Program-made: the position numbers and the translations under genes
Assembly (NCBI GenBank): GCA_016926925.1
Contig: JAFGNQ010000137.1
Location: 1-7,663, forward strand
Direction of reading: 5' to 3'
DNA from: Candidatus Aminicenantota bacterium
GTDB lineage: Bacteria > Acidobacteriota > Aminicenantia > Aminicenantales > Aminicenantaceae
Length of the DNA stretch: 7,663 nt
Part shown: piece by piece, positions 6,881 to 7,663 of the stretch
How positions within the stretch are numbered: the first letter of the stretch is position 1
How the letters are laid out: each line of letters starts with the position of its first letter
Notes under the pieces: model-generated
What the model was told of the DNA's origin: nothing
Database searches by the model: none
The model's input: the letters and a program-made list of their open reading frames with translations, nothing else

Positions 6881-7663
6881 TTAATCATTAGAATCGATTT
6901 TTTCGAGCAATGTCAGCCGAATTGCTAAAAAATCGAACCTTCCCCGCAAAAGGATATCCTTGATTTCTCCTCTTCCGTGGCGGGATCTGAGGTGATAGAT
7001 CCGATCGATCATATTATAACCATCAGGAATTTCGTCATGAATGCCTTGGAGGACAGCCAGGAAACGCACGGAATCGTCCTCCGGGAGGCGGTAGTCCGGA
7101 TACCCCCGAATATCCGCCCCTGGAAGGATGAATCGAAAGATCTCATAGCTCGCAAAGAAATTCGAAGGAAAGCAAACAGTTTGTCCGCTCAATCTGCTGA
7201 GCGTCTCTTCAGAGAACGGCGTTGAAAAAGGTTTGAGAAATAGGCTGAAGGCACAAAACAATCCCAGTACCAATACAGGAAAAATTCGCCGGCCAAGCTT
7301 AATCCTAAAAGAGCCCAACACTCCGAGAATGACGATGAGAAGCAACATGATATATGCGAACGGCGAAAAAAGAGAAGACTTTAGGCTCCTCTCTATACCA
7401 TAGAGGAACCACAATCCAAGTACGGAAAAAATGATCACCAAAACATGACTGGTGCGAAAAGCCCACTTCGATAATTTGTCCCACCTCAAGGCAATCAAAA
7501 CACTGAGGGCTGCACAGGTAGGAAGGATATAGTTTTCCTGCCTCTGCGTTGGAAAGGAATAAATGACAAGGAAACCTAAGATATAAAGCCATAATCTTTT
7601 TTCGTCACCGGACAGGGTTTTGCGTCGCCTGATGAGATCAATGATCAATGCGATCAAAATAAA
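6881..7663 (-). CDS. ArnT/PMT-like membrane glycosyltransferase, C-terminal part (5' partial)
   Basis: The frame is open from the right window edge to the TAA at 6883-6881 (260 visible residues), so the N-terminus with the catalytic aspartates of this family is missing. A TTG near the edge (7657) is not a credible start. The visible part begins with several hydrophobic helices (about 1-11, 24-37, 45-58, 70-88, 96-118 and 125-145). The second helix ends in F-P-T-Q-R-Q-E-N-Y-I-L-P, which resembles the motif before the late helices of GT39/GT83 enzymes (protein mannosyltransferases, ArnT). After about residue 148 a soluble domain follows, expected in the periplasm. Such enzymes move sugars from polyprenyl-phosphate carriers onto lipid A, glycans or proteins. 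The acceptor cannot be told. The gene converges on the porin gene, and its last codons hold a long inverted repeat (6894-6936). A different polyprenyl-sugar transferase or an O-antigen ligase-like protein remains possible. Confidence 0.65.
   Translation of the reverse strand, partial: FILIALIIDLIRRRKTLSGDEKRLWLYILGFLVIYSFPTQRQENYILPTCAALSVLIALRWDKLSKWAFRTSHVLVIIFSVLGLWFLYGIERSLKSSLFSPFAYIMLLLIVILGVLGSFRIKLGRRIFPVLVLGLFCAFSLFLKPFSTPFSEETLSRLSGQTVCFPSNFFASYEIFRFILPGADIRGYPDYRLPEDDSVRFLAVLQGIHDEIPDGYNMIDRIYHLRSRHGRGEIKDILLRGRFDFLAIRLTLLEKIDSND
6894..6936. repeat. 16-bp inverted repeat with 2-base bulge at the end of the glycosyltransferase gene
   Basis: TCGATTTTTT (6894-6903), CG as a bulge, and AGCAAT (6906-6911) pair without mismatch with ATTGCT (6921-6926) and AAAAAATCGA (6927-6936), around a 9-base loop (6912-6920). 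It overlaps the last coding triplets of the glycosyltransferase, stopping about 10 bases before its stop codon. Neither strand has a T-run directly after it, so it is not a classical intrinsic terminator. It may protect the 3' end of the mRNA or shape the end of a plus-strand RNA from the sigma-54 promoter. Confidence 0.6.

Noticed and set aside
6809..6928. Small plus-strand reading frame (TTG start, 39 residues) downstream of the sigma-54 promoter
   Set aside because: The only start is TTG with GGAGG just one base away, too close for initiation. The frame overlaps the glycosyltransferase end and shows no recognisable protein features.

Overview
The window looks like a chromosomal segment from a Gram-negative, anaerobic respiring bacterium. 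A Desulfobacterota (former Deltaproteobacteria) or similar lineage is likely, but this is inferred from gene content only. The supporting signs are an outer-membrane porin with a signal peptide, a Tat-exported ferredoxin-like subunit, a membrane-bound multiheme cytochrome system, an ArnT/PMT-type envelope glycosyltransferase and a well-formed sigma-54 promoter.

Left part (1-3250, minus strand): a two-gene redox operon. The first gene encodes a Tat-exported, membrane-tethered protein with four [4Fe-4S] motifs (HybA/HmcB/DsrO type). The second overlaps it by 8 bases (ATGAATAG). It is a single uninterrupted reading frame of at least 779 codons that leaves the window at base 1. It joins a ten-helix NrfD/HybB-type quinone-interacting domain, a cytoplasmic Cys-rich linker, an eleventh helix and a periplasmic multiheme cytochrome. 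Nine CxxCH motifs are visible. The last four lie in a region with the signature motifs of the octaheme tetrathionate reductase (OTR) family, and the first five form an additional N-terminal heme module. I infer that electrons pass between the menaquinone pool, the FeS subunit and the hemes, with the catalytic or electron-exit end on the fused cytochrome. This fusion is the main discovery candidate here.

Middle (3514-5310, minus): a normal full-length lepA (elongation factor 4). It has no Shine-Dalgarno sequence and a possible promoter so close to the ATG that the mRNA could be leaderless. Divergently, 5452-6546 (plus) encodes an OprO/OprP-like outer-membrane porin with its own sigma-70-type promoter.

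Right part: 6547-6880 is an AT-rich gap without a convincing gene. It holds a strong sigma-54 promoter match and, about 100-133 bases upstream of its expected start, a tandem repeat spaced exactly 20 bases, as expected for enhancer sites. The promoter points into the 3' end of a convergent, 5'-truncated membrane glycosyltransferase gene (6881-7663, minus), whose last codons contain a 16-bp inverted repeat. The gap may therefore produce a small or antisense RNA. No tRNA, rRNA, CRISPR array or insertion sequence was seen.
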